From contig NZ_CAJFDC010000024.1 of the NCBI RefSeq assembly GCF_904067045.1, positions 148,634 to 212,633 of the forward strand: a stretch of DNA of 64,000 nucleotides, given 5' to 3'. This document shows positions 63,797 to 64,000 of the stretch, in pieces. The notes under the pieces are model-generated. The model was not told where the DNA came from. It did not search any database and saw nothing but the letters and a program-made list of their open reading frames with translations. Origin of the DNA: Pseudomonas sp. FEN (GTDB lineage: Bacteria > Pseudomonadota > Gammaproteobacteria > Pseudomonadales > Pseudomonadaceae). Numbering within the stretch: the stretch's first letter is position 1; the number at the start of each line of letters is the position of its first letter. A program made the translations under genes and the position numbers.

Positions 63797-64000
63797 CACT
63801 TATATAAGATTTTTAAACGAGTTTGTCCTTGGTTATGAACTTTTTGGGTGAATACGGGTTAAGAAATGAGTTGTTTCGGATGTGGTGGGTAGCTAGCATA
63901 ATTTAAGATAGAAGCTGAGCTGCGATTGCAAGTCTTTTGACTTGGAAATTTACGGTATTCAGGTCGCCATTCGGCTCAGGAACGGTCTAGGTTTTACGAG
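63797..64000. other. Intergenic right edge, probably upstream of the next cluster gene
   Basis: AT-rich, about 200 bases. No reading frame is convincing. In pseudomonads wbpM (UDP-GlcNAc 4,6-dehydratase) often sits here; that is an expectation, not visible. Confidence 0.4.

Overview
The window is a stretch of Pseudomonas chromosome, most likely from the P. fluorescens group. The evidence is the gene content and order (cheW/DUF2802, aroC-mtnBDC, mupP-ubiG-mtnA-gyrA-serC-pheA-hisC-tyrA-cmk-rpsA-ihfB), high GC, GTG/TTG starts, and REP-type inverted repeats. Most of it is core genome. Two parts look accessory: a 4.9-kb gene for a leucine-rich-repeat/NEL-type ubiquitin ligase (13.2-18.1 kb) and an AT-richer O-antigen type polysaccharide cluster (51.8 kb to the right edge).

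Layout. 0-2.5 kb: end of cheW, a DUF2802 gene, a coiled-coil membrane protein and a secreted alpha/beta hydrolase. 2.5-6.8 kb: aroC, an MFS transporter and the methionine-salvage genes mtnB, mtnD and mtnC. 7-13 kb: small genes (a LuxR-type regulator without a sensing domain, DUF3509, ankyrin, PLDc_N, YnfA, a CsrA paralogue, YheU) with speE and an SDR enzyme. 13.2-18.1 kb: the NEL-ligase gene. 18-30.6 kb: mnmC, polyphosphate:AMP phosphotransferase, a thiolase, an EamA exporter, fumC, a DUF2059 protein, bolA, trhO, a DsbA/FrnE-like protein and an ABC exporter. 30.8-35.1 kb: a GGDEF/EAL protein, a TenA/PqqC-like protein and a second diguanylate cyclase. 35.5-40.4 kb: yciK, mupP, ubiG, a methylthioadenosine deaminase and mtnA. 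40.7-51.2 kb: gyrA, serC, pheA, hisC, tyrA, cmk, rpsA, a small lipoprotein and ihfB. 51.8-63.8 kb: a minus-strand operon wzx-wzy-asnB-wbpO-wbpP-GT4, and a plus-strand set for a bacillosamine-type sugar (PglC, PglD and PglE types).

How it fits together. speE makes methylthioadenosine; the deaminase, MtnA, MtnB, MtnC and MtnD supply most of the route back to methionine. aroC, pheA, tyrA and hisC are aromatic and histidine genes, but the EPSP-synthase (AroA) domain that pseudomonads usually carry fused to TyrA is missing here: tyrA stops and cmk starts on the same bases. In the polysaccharide cluster WbpP and WbpO should make UDP-GalNAcA, the asparagine-synthase-like protein may amidate it, PglE/PglD/PglC make and load a diacetamido sugar, one GT4 extends it, and Wzx and Wzy export and polymerise it. 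wbpO carries an apparent one-base frameshift.

The main points for follow-up are the NEL-ligase gene, the missing AroA domain, the wbpO frameshift, and long G/C homopolymers: ten G inside the GGDEF/EAL gene and nine C just before the flippase. These could act as phase-variation switches. I saw no CRISPR array, tRNA, rRNA, insertion sequence or prophage.
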